64,000 bases of DNA, from assembly GCF_030272615.1 (NCBI RefSeq), contig NC_081406.1:483695900-483759899 (forward strand). The letters are read 5' to 3'. The notes beneath the pieces were generated by a model. That model was given only the letters and a program-made list of their open reading frames with translations, did no database searches and had not been told where the DNA came from. Source of the DNA: Cryptomeria japonica (Eukaryota > Streptophyta > Pinopsida > Cupressales > Cupressaceae). Positions 46,369-57,449 of this stretch are shown piece by piece. The stretch's first letter is position 1. Each line of letters begins with the position of its first letter. The translations under genes and the position numbers were made by a program.

Positions 46369-48235
46369 CTAAGACTGTAGTAGTTCCAACTTCTTAAGGA
46401 GAGCCTTATTTTGTTCAAGGCAATATCTCAGTACCTCCATTAGGGACATAGTGGTGGCAATCCTCCCCATCTCCTTGGTAACATTAAAAGACCCTTTCAA
46501 AACATATTCTTGCCCTTGATTTTTTCTAGGACGTGCTCCTTGAAAATCCTGAGGAGGGGGAGGATTGTTGCTTGAATTCACATTGGGAGGTACAAATCCA
46601 CCCTTTGGGGGAGGTGGTTATGCTAATGGAGCCTTACCTTGACTCCTAAGATTGTAATTATTTTTGGTTTAAAAGGCTTGAGTATCATAGACATACGGTT
46701 CACCCTCAGCTTCAACTTGAAACTCCTTGCATAGGAACATATCAACCAACATTGCGGTATTAACTTTCTCAGGTTCTTCATTAGAGAAATCCTTTGGTTG
46801 AGAATAAGCTTGAGCGATCCTTATGATATTTTCAAACTAGGCACAATTAACCTCAGAATGCACTGTTGTATCATGCAACCTACACCAATTAGTCAGTAAA
46901 TTCATATTAGCAAGGTTAACACTTTGTGTGTTATTTGGGTTATCTTGTGCATCGGGATGATCATGGTTCACCCCAACGTTGTTTGGACCCGTGTTCCATT
47001 TCCTATTGTATGGCTTGTTGTTATACCTTTGGTTTTGGTTTTGATTGTTTTAGGTTTGCTGATTATTATATGATTGAGGTTGGTTGTGCCCTCCCGGAGG
47101 ATTCATCTTCAACTAGCTCAAATCTGAAGTAACTTGTGAAATCATTTTCTTTAATGCTTCTACTACAACTGATATGTGTGATCCTTGACTTTTAGGAATC
47201 GTAGTTGGAGGTTGGTTTGTTGCGTGAGAATTACCAAATTATTGATTTGCCCCTTGTACTTGACCATCACATTGTATTTGAGTGGGAGTGGCATTGGTAT
47301 TAGTCTACCAAGTTAAAGCTTGGGTAGCAAACTGTTTATTAGCCTGAGGCTGAGAGGCATAGATTGGCATCGAGTTCATTGTTGGGGCTCCTATAGGTAA
47401 AGGTGATGGTACCCCAGGGAGTTGGTTATAGTTCCCTTGATTCACTCCTATGGTTAAATTGTATCCAATTCCCCCTGGTGTTTGGTTCAACTCATGATTC
47501 ATGTTGATCACCAACACATAGACCTTTGCGAGGGTGTTCCTTTGATCTTTAGGAACACTGTTTTTGATAAACATAGCGGTCCATGGGTCAGTAGCTCTTA
47601 GATAGAAGTCAATTTCTATGTTGGGTGCTACCTGGTAAGGAGCTTGTAACCTCTTAAATGCCCCTTGAAAGCTAGTATTAAAAGTTGTTAAAGGTTCATT
47701 TGGTGACTTCTTAAGAGAGGAAAATTGATGGTACAATGTTTTGGGGTCAACATACACTTGGAATTGATCAATGAAAGATTTCTCCAAAACATCCTAGTCA
47801 GTGATAGAATTTGTTGGTAGAGTCAAATACCAATTATATTCATTCTCCCCAAGTGAATATGGGAAGAGTCTACATACTACATCTTGGTGTTTAGTGTTGT
47901 TACGAATGACTACATCTTTGAATGCTTCAATATGCTCATCAACCATCCTAACCCCCAAATAGTAGAATTTACTACAAAATTTATCTAGGTTTCTAGGTAA
48001 GTCATGTATACCCCCTGGTATACTTCCTAGTGGTGTGCAGTCTTGGTTAAAGTAGGCCATTGAAGGTGCAAGTTGAGTCACAAAAGGTGTAGCAATAGGA
48101 TGAGGACTAGGGATCAGTTGATCTTCTATGTTGGGTATGGATGACTATGTTGGTGAGGATGTTGAAGGCTATCCCTTAGCTTTATTTCTCTTTTTCCTAG
48201 TCATGGGTCCTAACTCTACTAAGTCGGATGGCGAA
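46369..48235 (-). pseudogene. Gag of element C
   Basis: The path crosses several stops: 48081-47794, 47787-47305, then a broken Gln/Asn-rich stretch to 46369. The gag domain shows 'AFKDVVIRNNTKHQDVVCRLFPYSLGENEYNWYLTL', 'LEKSFIDQFQVY' and 'EPLTTFNTSFQGAFKRL'. A Cys/His knuckle-like 'WCRLHDTTVHSEVNC' lies near 46860. The tail is Pro/Asn-rich and ends with 'MEVLRYCLEQNKALLKKLELL'. A basic start 'MTRKKRNKAK' is near 48203. The N-terminal leader is interrupted by the copia insertion at 48356. Confidence 0.8.
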
Positions 48236-48355
48236 GAACTACTCCTTAGGATTCTATTGAATCTCTCAGGAGAGAAAGATGATATATGATCCAACTTAAT
48301 ACCTCAATTTCTTGGTCGTGGAGGTGGTTGTGGGTTTTCTTGTAGAGGAAGTTGT

Positions 48356-49415
48356 TGTTAGGTCCCAGAGACAACTGAGAGGGGGGGTGAATCAGTTGTC
48401 TAATAAATTTAAACCAAAAACCAATTAACCAACTTAATGCTCAATACGGTAAACCAGTTAAGTGTGTCAGTAGACAGTGTTAACAGTAAATTGCTATACC
48501 GGTAGAGATTAATACATGAAACATAAACATAGAGTCATCCACAACACATAACACCAATATTTGTACGTGGAAACCCTGTAAGGGGAAAAACCATGGTGAG
48601 AAACCTTACCCACAATCAGATAATACTACTGCAGATAGTAAGTGTACATAAATGGGGTTTGCACATGCAGAAAGGCCAACAGCCTAGAGTTCACTGCTCA
48701 ATCACAAAATGGGAGTCACACTGACTACAGTTGGATGGTTAAATCCAATAAGAATGTACTGGACAAAATAGCATCTTCATATGCTAGATTCAGTACTGGT
48801 GTAATGCTGATATGCTTCTACAAAAACCTAGCTTCACCTTCAAATTATGTCTTCATGTATACCTCTGCTTAATCTCGCATATACCTTCACACAATTCTTT
48901 TTCACATTCCACATTCGATCTTACAAATAAGATCTTACATTTATACCATAACCTAAGACCAATTTTAGTAGGTCATCTCTACAAGATATTACAATAAAAA
49001 AAAATTTACATTGAATATAATATCTGGTGCAATAACCGATTAAACATGTCGGCTTAATACATTTACAACAATAATAAATCATCTTCATAGCATGCCATGC
49101 TGATCTGAAAAAGATAAACATGCCGGTGTAACCCTAGATAACCCTGGACCTATTTGCCAGTAAAAGCAAATATGCAAATATTAATATACCAGTGATCAAC
49201 TCTTCAAAACAAAGTATCCACACAATGTCTTTGACATTACCAAGTGTCTTCCATATCATTCCAAGTGCTGGTGAACATTATATCCTGCCAGTGAACCATA
49301 TACCAGTAACTATGCAATAGTTACTTGCTTGCTGGTGAATGTTGCTAGATCTCCAAAGTGCTAGTGTTTCAGTGGGTGTTGACATCAATGACAAAACCAT
49401 ACCAAAATACCAATA
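48356..49415 (-). repeat. 3' LTR of the deleted copia element
   Basis: About 1.06 kb. The + strand starts TGTTAGGTCCCAGAG, includes 'GAGAGGGGGGGTGAATCAG' (48388-48410) and ends near 49415 at 'ATACCAATA'. Next to it on the minus strand is the purine tract AAGGGGGAGAT (49416-49427), the expected primer for plus-strand synthesis. ACCGGTA-type motifs recur inside. Confidence 0.85.
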
Positions 49416-49715
49416 ATCTCCCCCTTTGGCATTGATGGAAACACAAGATGGAAAAACCATCAAAGTGCCGAAACAGAAATGCCAAATACCAAAAACCAAC
49501 AATCTCCTCTAAACAATTTCTCCCCTTGGGAGAAACATGTGTTTATCCAAAGATTAATCTTTAATACCAGTCTCTCCTCAAAAGATAATGTGTTTTTCCA
49601 TAGATATCTCTCCCCCTTTGACATCAAATGCCAAAGTTACAAAAATCAAGTTCATACAAAATACCAATCAATTCAATATACTGACTACTCCCCCTGAGAA
49701 GTAGCTTCCTCATCA

Positions 49716-50091
49716 AAGACCGGAGTAAGAGATTTGTCTTTCAATTCTGTCGGTTGATGACAATCATCAACTATCTAAGTCTCTACTGGTGGTGGTATGA
49801 CTCCAAGCTGATCTCTGAGATATTCAAAGGTCTCCTTAGGCAAAGGTTTTGTGAAAATATCTGCAAGCTGTTCTTTAGTATTCACATAAACCAGTTTTAT
49901 CTCTTTTTATTCAACTTTTTCCCTTAGAAAATTCAGTTTGATAGAAAAATGTTTTGTTTTAGAATGTAATACCAGATTCTTAGATATATCAATTGTTGCA
50001 GCATTATCATAATATATAGTAATAGGTTCCTTGCATTTTACCTTTATGTCTTTCAACATTTGCTTAAGCCATAGTACCTGTGTACAGTTAG
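49716..50091 (-). pseudogene. Copia RNase H C-terminal remnant
   Basis: Translation gives 'CTQVLWLKQMLKDIKVKC', 'YYDNAATIDISKN', 'KLVYVNTKEQLADIFTKPLP' and 'FEYLRDQLGV', the end of copia pol. One internal stop replaces the codon after 'REKVE'. The frame is cut at about 50091, where it joins the 5' LTR stub. The same protein end is better preserved at 61989-62400. Confidence 0.85.
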
Positions 50092-50180
50092 TTGCTTGCC
50101 GGTGAATGTTGCTGGATCTCCAAAGTGCGTGTTTCAGTAGGTATTGACATCAATGACAAAACCATACCAAAATACCAATA

Positions 50181-50408
50181 GTTTCCTCTATGCATATGAT
50201 TCTATATGTATACCTCTTTGTCTTTCATTGTCAAGGACTTATCATGCTCGCAACCAATCACTATAATCCCTTGTATTGTTCTAGGCAAGATCTTATAGTT
50301 GGAAAACAATGTCATCTTTCTCGTAGTTGAGGTTGGGTTGCGTGAATAGTAAAAGTTTGTTTCTTGTAAGTAATATATGTGGTTAATTATTGAGGGGACT
50401 AGTATGGG
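50181..50408. other. 5' leader of element C
   Basis: DNA between the primer site of C and the copia insertion. No gene is seen. It should continue into 48355 on the other side of the copia element. Confidence 0.45.
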
Positions 50409-50426
50409 GCCCTCCTTCTAGCGCTA
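50409..50426 (-). other. Primer binding site candidate of element C
   Basis: The minus strand reads TAGCGCTAGAAGGAGGGC, starting 8 nt after the LTR end at 50435 (4 nt if the shared CTAT belongs to the LTR). A primer site should start TGG; here it would be TGG to TAG, in line with the G-to-A decay of the region. I do not name the tRNA with certainty. Confidence 0.5.
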
Positions 50427-53400
50427 GTTTCTATTGACGACTATTTTGACACACTCACCAATAATCAAGTAGCCAATGTGAACACTCACCACCTCTCCTA
50501 AAAAGAAATAAGTTCTAGAACTAATCACTCCAAGGTCTCTATAGTTGAGTCTCGATAGTGATGGGCAGCCCAATGGTTTGATGTGGTTGTACCTGTTAAG
50601 GGGCCTTTTGGTTGAAACTAAATTCCATTAATTGTTAATAACTTAACTTCGTTTTGTTTTATTTTTATGATTTTAAGATTATTATAGAAATAAATTGCAA
50701 GAGATAGGGAAACAAGAAAATAATAGTGAAACCAATTCAATGAAAACTTAACGAACTACTTAATTAGTACCCTTCAATCTAGAAATCATCAAATATTATC
50801 CAAATCAACATTCAATAACGAATCTCCAATAAACTTGCAAAGTCAACAACCTTACAGACTCATGTAAAGAATATCACCACAATATTGTCTATCCCAGTAA
50901 TTCTCATACACCACTTACGTAGGTAACATGAGTCATAAAGCAATAAATGGAAGATTAGAACACATTGCTGATTTCAAACACTAGACATTACCAGATCACA
51001 AAGAACAAACTCGTAGAACATATGCATAGATCAGGAAATCTATAAGTTGCTTCTTGTATTAATTTCAAATAATGTATCACAAAAATAACTTAAGTTCATA
51101 ACAATCTGCAAAAATAATTAAAATTTCTAAGTGGGCCACAAATCATCAATTTGTGGACCCTTACAAATGAATCAAACTCCTCAATTTATAGAGTTTACTG
51201 CCCTACTTTTTAGGAAATAAACCTAATCTAAATTAAGAACTCAAAAGCTAGGAGTCACAGTTAACTTGCAATTTTTTGCCTCTATACTCCAGTTAACTAC
51301 TACGAAACAGAGGTTAGGTAAGAACTACGAAGACTATGCTATATGAGTCAAAATTTCGTAGTCATGCAGAATTTTGCTCAAAATTGAAATGTGAGTTGGA
51401 GATGCAGTTGGAGTCCTAGTGAGGAAGTCATGAAAAAAATTATTTTAAAAGTCATGCTAACTTTAGTAACTATACGTTTATCTTCTACCTCTTTTTATAG
51501 AACTTATAATTGTTGATGATACATGCAACCACCTCAGTAGGAGGATCGACAACATGCTTGATTTTGAATTTGTACTTTTTTGAAACTTCCTCTGCATTCT
51601 TTCTTTCCTTCTCTAACTCCCCTACTGTCTTTATAGCCTATTGACATTGTGTTATAAAATATGTATATCTATCCGTCAATGTAAAAATAAACTGAGTTGG
51701 AGGTCCAAAATGTTGGGCTTCATATGCATCCCATTGGTTGAGTGTCTCATCTTCTTCCATAGCTCCTGCATTGGTTATCCCCAGCCCAAAAACTCTGAGT
51801 AACTGTCTTACAAAATCCCCATACTTTTCTACCATCCTAAGGAGGGGAACTCAAATATCTATTACATCCTTCACATACTACTGAAGCATTTCCATCTTCA
51901 ACTCCAAAATGTATGTGTAAGACTGCAAATTCTTACAACTGTCTCCACCCAAGAGGTTCTCTTCTATGATTACTTCTTCACCCAGATGCAAAACCTTATT
52001 CAATACCCAGAACTGCTTGCTAAATGTGTTGAGATTTTGCTCCCATTGTTGAGAGAAAGAAGCTAATGTTCCTCCCACTTGCATAGCCTTCTTATATTGC
52101 CTCATGGTATTTTGCAAAAATAGTCTAATTTTGGAAGCATTTATTTGTGCCCATGATTTTTCTGTGGCGCCAACCTGTCTTACCTCAAGAAATTATTTTA
52201 CATCTCCCTCTGGGAGTGATGAGGTTGAAGGTAAATTATCATTTTTATAAGTATCTAAAGGCCTGCCCATCTCTGCCAATAGCTGCTTGTACTGCTCTAG
52301 CTATTCTTTGAGCTCTATCTGAGAAGTGTATTCCTTCTCCATTTCCCCCTGATGACACTACTAGCCAATTCCAAGGTATCTAATTCCCCCCACTTCATTT
52401 TCTTACCTAGTTTTACTTGAGACACTTTGTACTTTTGGGAGCTTTGACCTTCTACCTGTAGAGGAACTATTATATCCACAACCACCTCACCAGAACTTGT
52501 TCTTGACAAATGGTGTACAATCTTTTCTTTCTTAACTTTCCTTGGTTCCTCAATGATTGCTTGTTGTAGTGTAACCTTTGGTAACACTACTTACTTTTTC
52601 TTTTTCTCGAAGGTGAATTCTAACCATTGTGGCACATCCTTATCTTTATCACCTTTGTGAGGCACAATATCGGCAGTCACAATGTGCATGTCCGACTGTT
52701 CATTTGCTTCATCTTTCTCTTCTTCCTCTGTTTGCTTAGGGCTTTGAGGTGAAGCAGTTTGGTAGGCCAGACTAGTTTCGAGAGCAATATCAATGTTCAA
52801 CTACTGTTGCTTGTGCAACTCTCCTAACCTATCATTGACGTCTTCCCCAAATGTCCTGCCATCCTTATCCATTTCTCCCATACCTTGCTCAATAGCTATC
52901 TCTTCCAGGATATCTTCTTGGTCCTGTGGAGTTAAGATTAATCTTTCATTCAGCAAATATTCAACCTCATTTTGTTCTTTCTCTCCTCCAAGTGGTTATT
53001 GTCCCATAGGTTGTTCCTCCTCTTGGTTAGAGTTTGTTTCAATATTATGGACACTTATTGTTTCTGTGGTATGTCTTAATGCATGTGTCTTTGGAGGTCC
53101 CATTGTTGTATCAGCTGGTGGTGGCATAAGGGTAGTAGTAACTGGAGCTTGTGCTGTGGTGGTAGATGAAGGCTGATTGGGTGCACTCTCATCTATTTTT
53201 CCTTGTTCTTCTTCCTCCTGAGTGCCTTCTCCTAGATTTTGTCCAATTGTTGTCCTTACAGGATGTACCTCTTCTAGTGGCACAACACCAAGCCCTTCTC
53301 TCACTCCAAAGTCTGCAGCCTTTTTCAAAAGTTTAGATTTCCTCATTTGGTCCTTAACTTTCTTCAATAATTCCTTGGTACTCTCTTTGGGCTCAACAGA

Positions 53401-53605
53401 TTCATTTGGGTTGATTGACTTGTTCTTTTGGGAAATACACCTCATTTTATGAGAATACTCCTTATAACCCCTTGATTGGGGCACACCTGAGGTAGATTCC
53501 TTCTACTTCCCTTTTGAAGTGCTTGGCCTAACCCTCAAACCAATCTATTGTCTAGTCCTATCTACAATAGTTTGATTTATTTGATCTATATCTGTATCTT
53601 CGTGT

Positions 53606-54692
53606 GGGGTGAACTCACAATAATGGTTCCCACTTTTTTGCCACTTTTGACACTGAGATGTACATTTTTAAAATAATCTTCAACTTCCGAGAACTATAAC
53701 TTTTAAACTATTAAAAATTTGAAGATGATGTAAAATAGTGATTTCTAGCATTTTGTTTGTAGATTCTATATACATTTTTTTCAAATTTTTTTGATGGATT
53801 TTTTTAAAAATTTTCCATCTCCCTCGAAAAGTAGTTTTTTACAACAAACTACATTTTTTAAGAGTGAGGTGCCTCCCGAAACGTATAAATTTCGTGCTAT
53901 AAATGATAAAAACTCAATTCTTTCGAATTTTGGTTTGTAACATCAATATCTAGGGCTTGCATTTGGTTTTATAGTGATATGTTCAATATTTTTCATTTTA
54001 TAAAGTTTTGAAGTCCGACTAGTCATAATTTAGACATAGGTTTACGTTTGAACACATAACTTGTTCTATATAAATCGAAATTCAATTTTTTTTTTTTTGT
54101 TAGAAAGAAGACATCAATACCAGGGGCATAGATATTTTTCAGAATTTTTTTTAATTAGTTTCTTATTTTTCCCAATGCGTTGAACAGAGAAGTTCATGTT
54201 CGATGAAAAACCAATTTTCCATAAAATTAAAAAAACAAGAACATAATAAATTCAAAATATAACAAAATTATACTCGTTGGAAAGCTTTCTCCGAGTACTA
54301 CAATATAATAAATTTGGGTTATAAAGATTATTTCATTCGTGCTTTGAACCAGAGCTCCGAAGTCATTAATTCTTTATAATTCTGAAAAAATTTGGGAGAA
54401 ACCTCAAATTAGAGGGTTCGAATGAACAGTACTTCGATCGAATGGGGTTCGCTCAAATCCATTATGGTTCGAGCGAACCCCCATTCACTCAAACCAATAG
54501 GCTTGATTTCAGCCCGTACAAAGTCACCCGCAGTTCGAGCGAACCTAGGTCCGCAACCTGGTTCACTCGAACTCCTAGGGGTAGTTCGAGCGAATACCAC
54601 TATTTCACTCGAACACCTAGAAAATTGAAGTTCCCACTTTCGCCAAATTCCTTCATTGGAAAAAGTGGGAACCATCTTTGTGAATTCACCCT
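53606..54692. mobile_element. MITE-like non-autonomous DNA element, 1.1 kb
   Basis: The left end is GGGGTGAACTCACAATAATGG and the right end (reverse strand) is AGGGTGAATTCACAAAGATGG, both followed by TTCCCACTTTTT, giving inverted repeats of about 32 bp. The matching point in the other LTR of C (19352-19360, CATGTGCCGAC) has no insertion. The duplicated target appears to be only TG. There is no transposase frame. The interior is AT-rich, then has a GTTCGAGCGAAC-type array near the right end. The superfamily is not clear. Confidence 0.85.
54415..54616. repeat. GTTCGAGCGAAC motif array in the MITE-like element
   Basis: About nine copies of palindromic GTTCGAGCGAAC or its variants (GTTCGAATGAAC, TTCGATCGAA, TTCACTCGAAC) lie near 54417, 54435, 54447, 54468, 54484, 54534, 54562, 54586 and 54605. 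Subterminal motif clusters like this often bind transposase. That role is an inference here. Confidence 0.75.
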
Positions 54693-56432
54693 ATGCCGAC
54701 CACCTTATGGGAGAGAGAAGCTTATTGTCAATTTCTTGTTCTTTATATACAGAATCTAATAGTTCTCCATCATGCCTCAACTCTTTGGGGAGATTGGTTT
54801 CTATTTCAAAACTCCTAATCTGGGGTACTAACAACCTACAATAATTATTTTCTCTAACCTCAAAACTATCTTGGAGGTTTTCCCAAAAGTCCTCCAATCT
54901 AGGCTTGTGCCCCTCATATGCTTTTGGAATGGTTTGTTTGAGCTTGCCATAGGGATCATAATACTCCCTTTCATAATTAAATTCCTTAAGATTTAGATCT
55001 TGGAGCTCCTACTCTGCTCTCTTTGCTACCTGGATCTTTGAACAAGAGCAATAACCAATGGAAATTGAGAAATCTATTCTTGCCTTGTGTTTCGAGGACA
55101 AAAGGGATTGGAGGTCGAGAATTAGCTTGACATGTTCTAACAAAATGATGCGATCTTTTCAATATCGTGGCAATAGCATCAGGTTCCCTGTGAACCCACG
55201 TACACTGATATATGTAGAGCATTGGTTCTGAATGAACCAACATGCCCATTCTCTGATGATCACCATTGCTTTAGGGCTTATACTATAACCTGTATCATCT
55301 ATGAGTTTGATGATAATAGGGAAGAGGAAGGCATCGTTGATTCTTTTAAAGTGTACCTTTTCATTATTTAAAGGGAGTTGTGAGTAATACTCCCACACCT
55401 TTTTCTTCCCTTCCTCATCTCCCAGTTGGCCTTCTATTTGTAGTCCCAGGAATTTACCTACTCAGGCAGCCACCCAGATAACATAGGAAGTGAAAAATAA
55501 TTTCTTCGTTTGATGTACCTCCTTCATCTACTTATGGATGTTATCAAAGAGAATTTGAGCCCAAACAAAGTATTTCTTCCCTATAGGGATAGTTGTCATG
55601 AAATGGACCATCCATGGATGGAAGTACCAACAATCTGGCTTGATAAAGGCCTTTCTCAGCATGATGATCAAATTTCATTGCGTATCCTTGAAGTCTACCC
55701 TCAAAACATATGTGGCTTTCAACCCTATCTTTCTCTCCTCTTCCAACTAGTTCTCATTCATATGCCTCTTGTTTGGAGCAATATTGGTATTCCATACTCT
55801 AATGGCTTCTTCTTCGGTAGTTAGGAGTACTTCATTCCTCACAGGCATGCCAAACACAAATCCTAGCATATCTACTAACTAATTAATTACCATTCTACCT
55901 TGACCATCTATGCACTTTCTTGTATCTGCATTGTAGAACTATGCAAAAATCATGATGAATTCAGGAGTTTGGACTGATTGCAGGAAAATGGTTGCCTCTA
56001 CTAGGCCTGATCTCTTAATTCTCCTTAATGGGGCATCTTTCCTTGGCCGGTCTAATTGTGTCTTGATATCCTCCAACTCGATGTGCCCCACCTCTGTATC
56101 TATCACCCATTTAATCTGGTCATCCAACTTTCAAACATAAACCTATCCTTGATATTGAAATTTCATGGTTATGGGAATTTTGTCTAACTCCTTGCCTCTC
56201 TTGTTGGAAATTGGGTCCATCTAAATGCTCTAATCTGCAAGAAATAATCAAGAATTAATCCATTGCATAAATAAAAATAAATAAATAACATCATCCACCT
56301 CGGGACTCTAGGATTCTAGGGTGGATAACATCCTTATAAGACAACTGACCTTGGAACTCCAGGGTTTCAGATTTTAGGGTTAGCGTGAGCTTGAAAAGCA
56401 AAGTGTGGAACTTCGTGGTTTCAGGGTAGATA

Positions 56433-57449
56433 AAATGACAGTTCTGAAATAAAAGGATAGTTAGATGCAAAAACTAACTAGTTTTTTTTAGTTTTTTAGT
56501 TTTTTAGTCTTTTTAGTGTGTTTTCAAGTACTAAATCCAGAATAAAAATGGAAGATGGAAGAATAGAAGAGAGAAGGAGTAGGATGATGTCATAGGCAGA
56601 CGTTCTATTCTTGTGGTTCTCACGTTGTTTTGTAGTCTTGCAAAAGGGTGGGTCAAAAAAATAATAATAAATTTCAAACTCCTATCCCACGTGCTAAAAC
56701 GCGTGCGCATGTGCTAAAGTAGGCAATGCTCATGCTGATCCCATGGCGGTCGTACTATTTTGTATTCACTTGCACTTTTCGATACCTGCGAGCCAAAAAT
56801 TGCAAAAAGGATAAAATTCTAGGGACGTGGGTCCCACCGGGTGTGCCAGAATGAAGAGGGGAAAATGAGAAAGATGTATTATTCTAATGGTTAGCATCCA
56901 AATAAAACATAAAATATTATACAAACCACATATACCTTGCTAAATATACCTTCTTTTTCGGATTAGACCTTCGGTGAAGTGAAGAATGCGCCCCTTCCTC
57001 ATTTGAGTGGATTGGTCCTTGATGGGTGTGTGGAATGCTCTCTAAGCACTCAATAAGATAGGTTTGGATTGGATTTTAATGATGAGGATAGATGAGATGA
57101 ATTGGATTATATGATTGAAAGATTATGAGGATATAATAGGAGGAATATAGAAGAGAAATGGGTAGCATGAGGATGCTATGAGAAGTGGATTCTTTTGTGA
57201 GGAAATGATCCTCCAATTTATATATTGGAGGAGGCCAATGAAGGGCCAAGATTGATTTTCTTATGGAGGGTTGAGATTGATTTGAGATAGAAGGCATGGA
57301 TCAAGGGTGCCTTGGGAAAATAAACAAGAATATAAAATTCCTTGAGAAGAGGAGGGAAAGGAAATTTGAATTTCAAAATGAGGAATTAAAAATTCCAAAA
57401 CAATGATGCATTGAGGGACTCAAAGAAATTTGAACTTCTTTGAGAGACT
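56433..57449. other. Unassigned DNA right of element C
   Basis: Starts with a T-rich patch ('GTTTTTTTTAGTTTTTTAG', 56482-56510). From about 57000 the GGATTG-rich character of sequence A appears. A perfect short hairpin CCTCCAAT/ATTGGAGG with a TATA-like loop lies at 57210-57231. I see no gene. Confidence 0.45.

Larger units (their letters stand above)
48356..50180 (-). mobile_element. Ty1/copia element with large internal deletion
   Basis: Minus-strand order: a 90-bp stub of the 5' LTR (50180 to about 50092), the end of pol (RNase H), polypurine tract, complete 3' LTR (49415-48356). The stub and the 3' LTR share 'GGTGAATGTTGCTRGATCTCC' and the LTR start. Most of the 5' LTR, gag and nearly all of pol are gone. 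Both LTR starts read TATTGG where relatives have TGTTGG. The flanking pentamers (GTTGT, GTTTC) do not match. It sits in the gag leader of element C. Confidence 0.85.
51490..56220 (-). pseudogene. LTR-borne long ORF, copy 2 (function unknown)
   Basis: Starts at ATG 56220 ('MDPISNKRGKELDK') right after an in-frame TAG, exactly as in copy 1. Longer open blocks are 55398-55159 ('FLFPIIIKLIDDTGYSISPK', 'CSTYISVRGFTGNL'), 54897-54691, 53484-52996, 52800-52591, 52587-52315, 52117-51878 and 51835-51638 ('YEAQHFGPPTQF'). The C-terminal charged helix is 'GELEKERKNAEEVSKKYKFK'. Ignoring stops and the MITE, the reading frame would be well over 1000 codons. I recognise no catalytic motif and cannot assign a role. 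Confidence 0.6.
14935..56432 (-). mobile_element. Element C: giant Tat/Ogre-like Ty3/gypsy retrotransposon, with nested insertions
   Basis: Two long direct repeats (14935-22695 and 50435-56432) flank a minus-strand gag-pol. On the minus strand the order is LTR, primer-site-like sequence at 50426-50409, gag, protease, extra RNase H, RT, RNase H, integrase, polypurine tract at 22722-22696, LTR. Without the insertions, the internal part is about 7.5 kb and the complete LTR about 6.5 kb. The whole element would have been about 20 kb, the size range of Ogre elements. RT is cut by element D: 'KKCVFGVAEG' ends near 43722 and 'KILGHIISKRE' resumes near 25268. The outer part of the 5' LTR is missing, so no target duplication can be tested. 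Confidence 0.75.
50435..56432 (-). repeat. 5' LTR of element C, U3 end missing
   Basis: Aligns with 14935-21030 in the same order, starting TGACGACTATTTTG. It lacks the solo LTR but has the MITE-like insertion at 53606-54692. Similarity stops after 'GGGTAGATAAAATGA' at about 56432. The promoter-side 1.6 kb present in the 3' LTR is absent, so the outer end was lost by deletion or replacement. Confidence 0.75.

Noticed and set aside
54409-54759. Overlapping frames with repeated 'FARTT' and 'SSEP' on both strands
   Set aside because: Generated by the palindromic GTTCGAGCGAAC array in the MITE-like element.
14935-56432. Reading the two 6-kb repeats as a segmental duplication of a host gene
   Set aside because: They bracket a gag-pol precisely, with a purine tract and a primer-site-like sequence at the inner borders and TGAT/ATCA ends, which fits LTRs better. 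The alternative is kept as the refutation test of the first finding.
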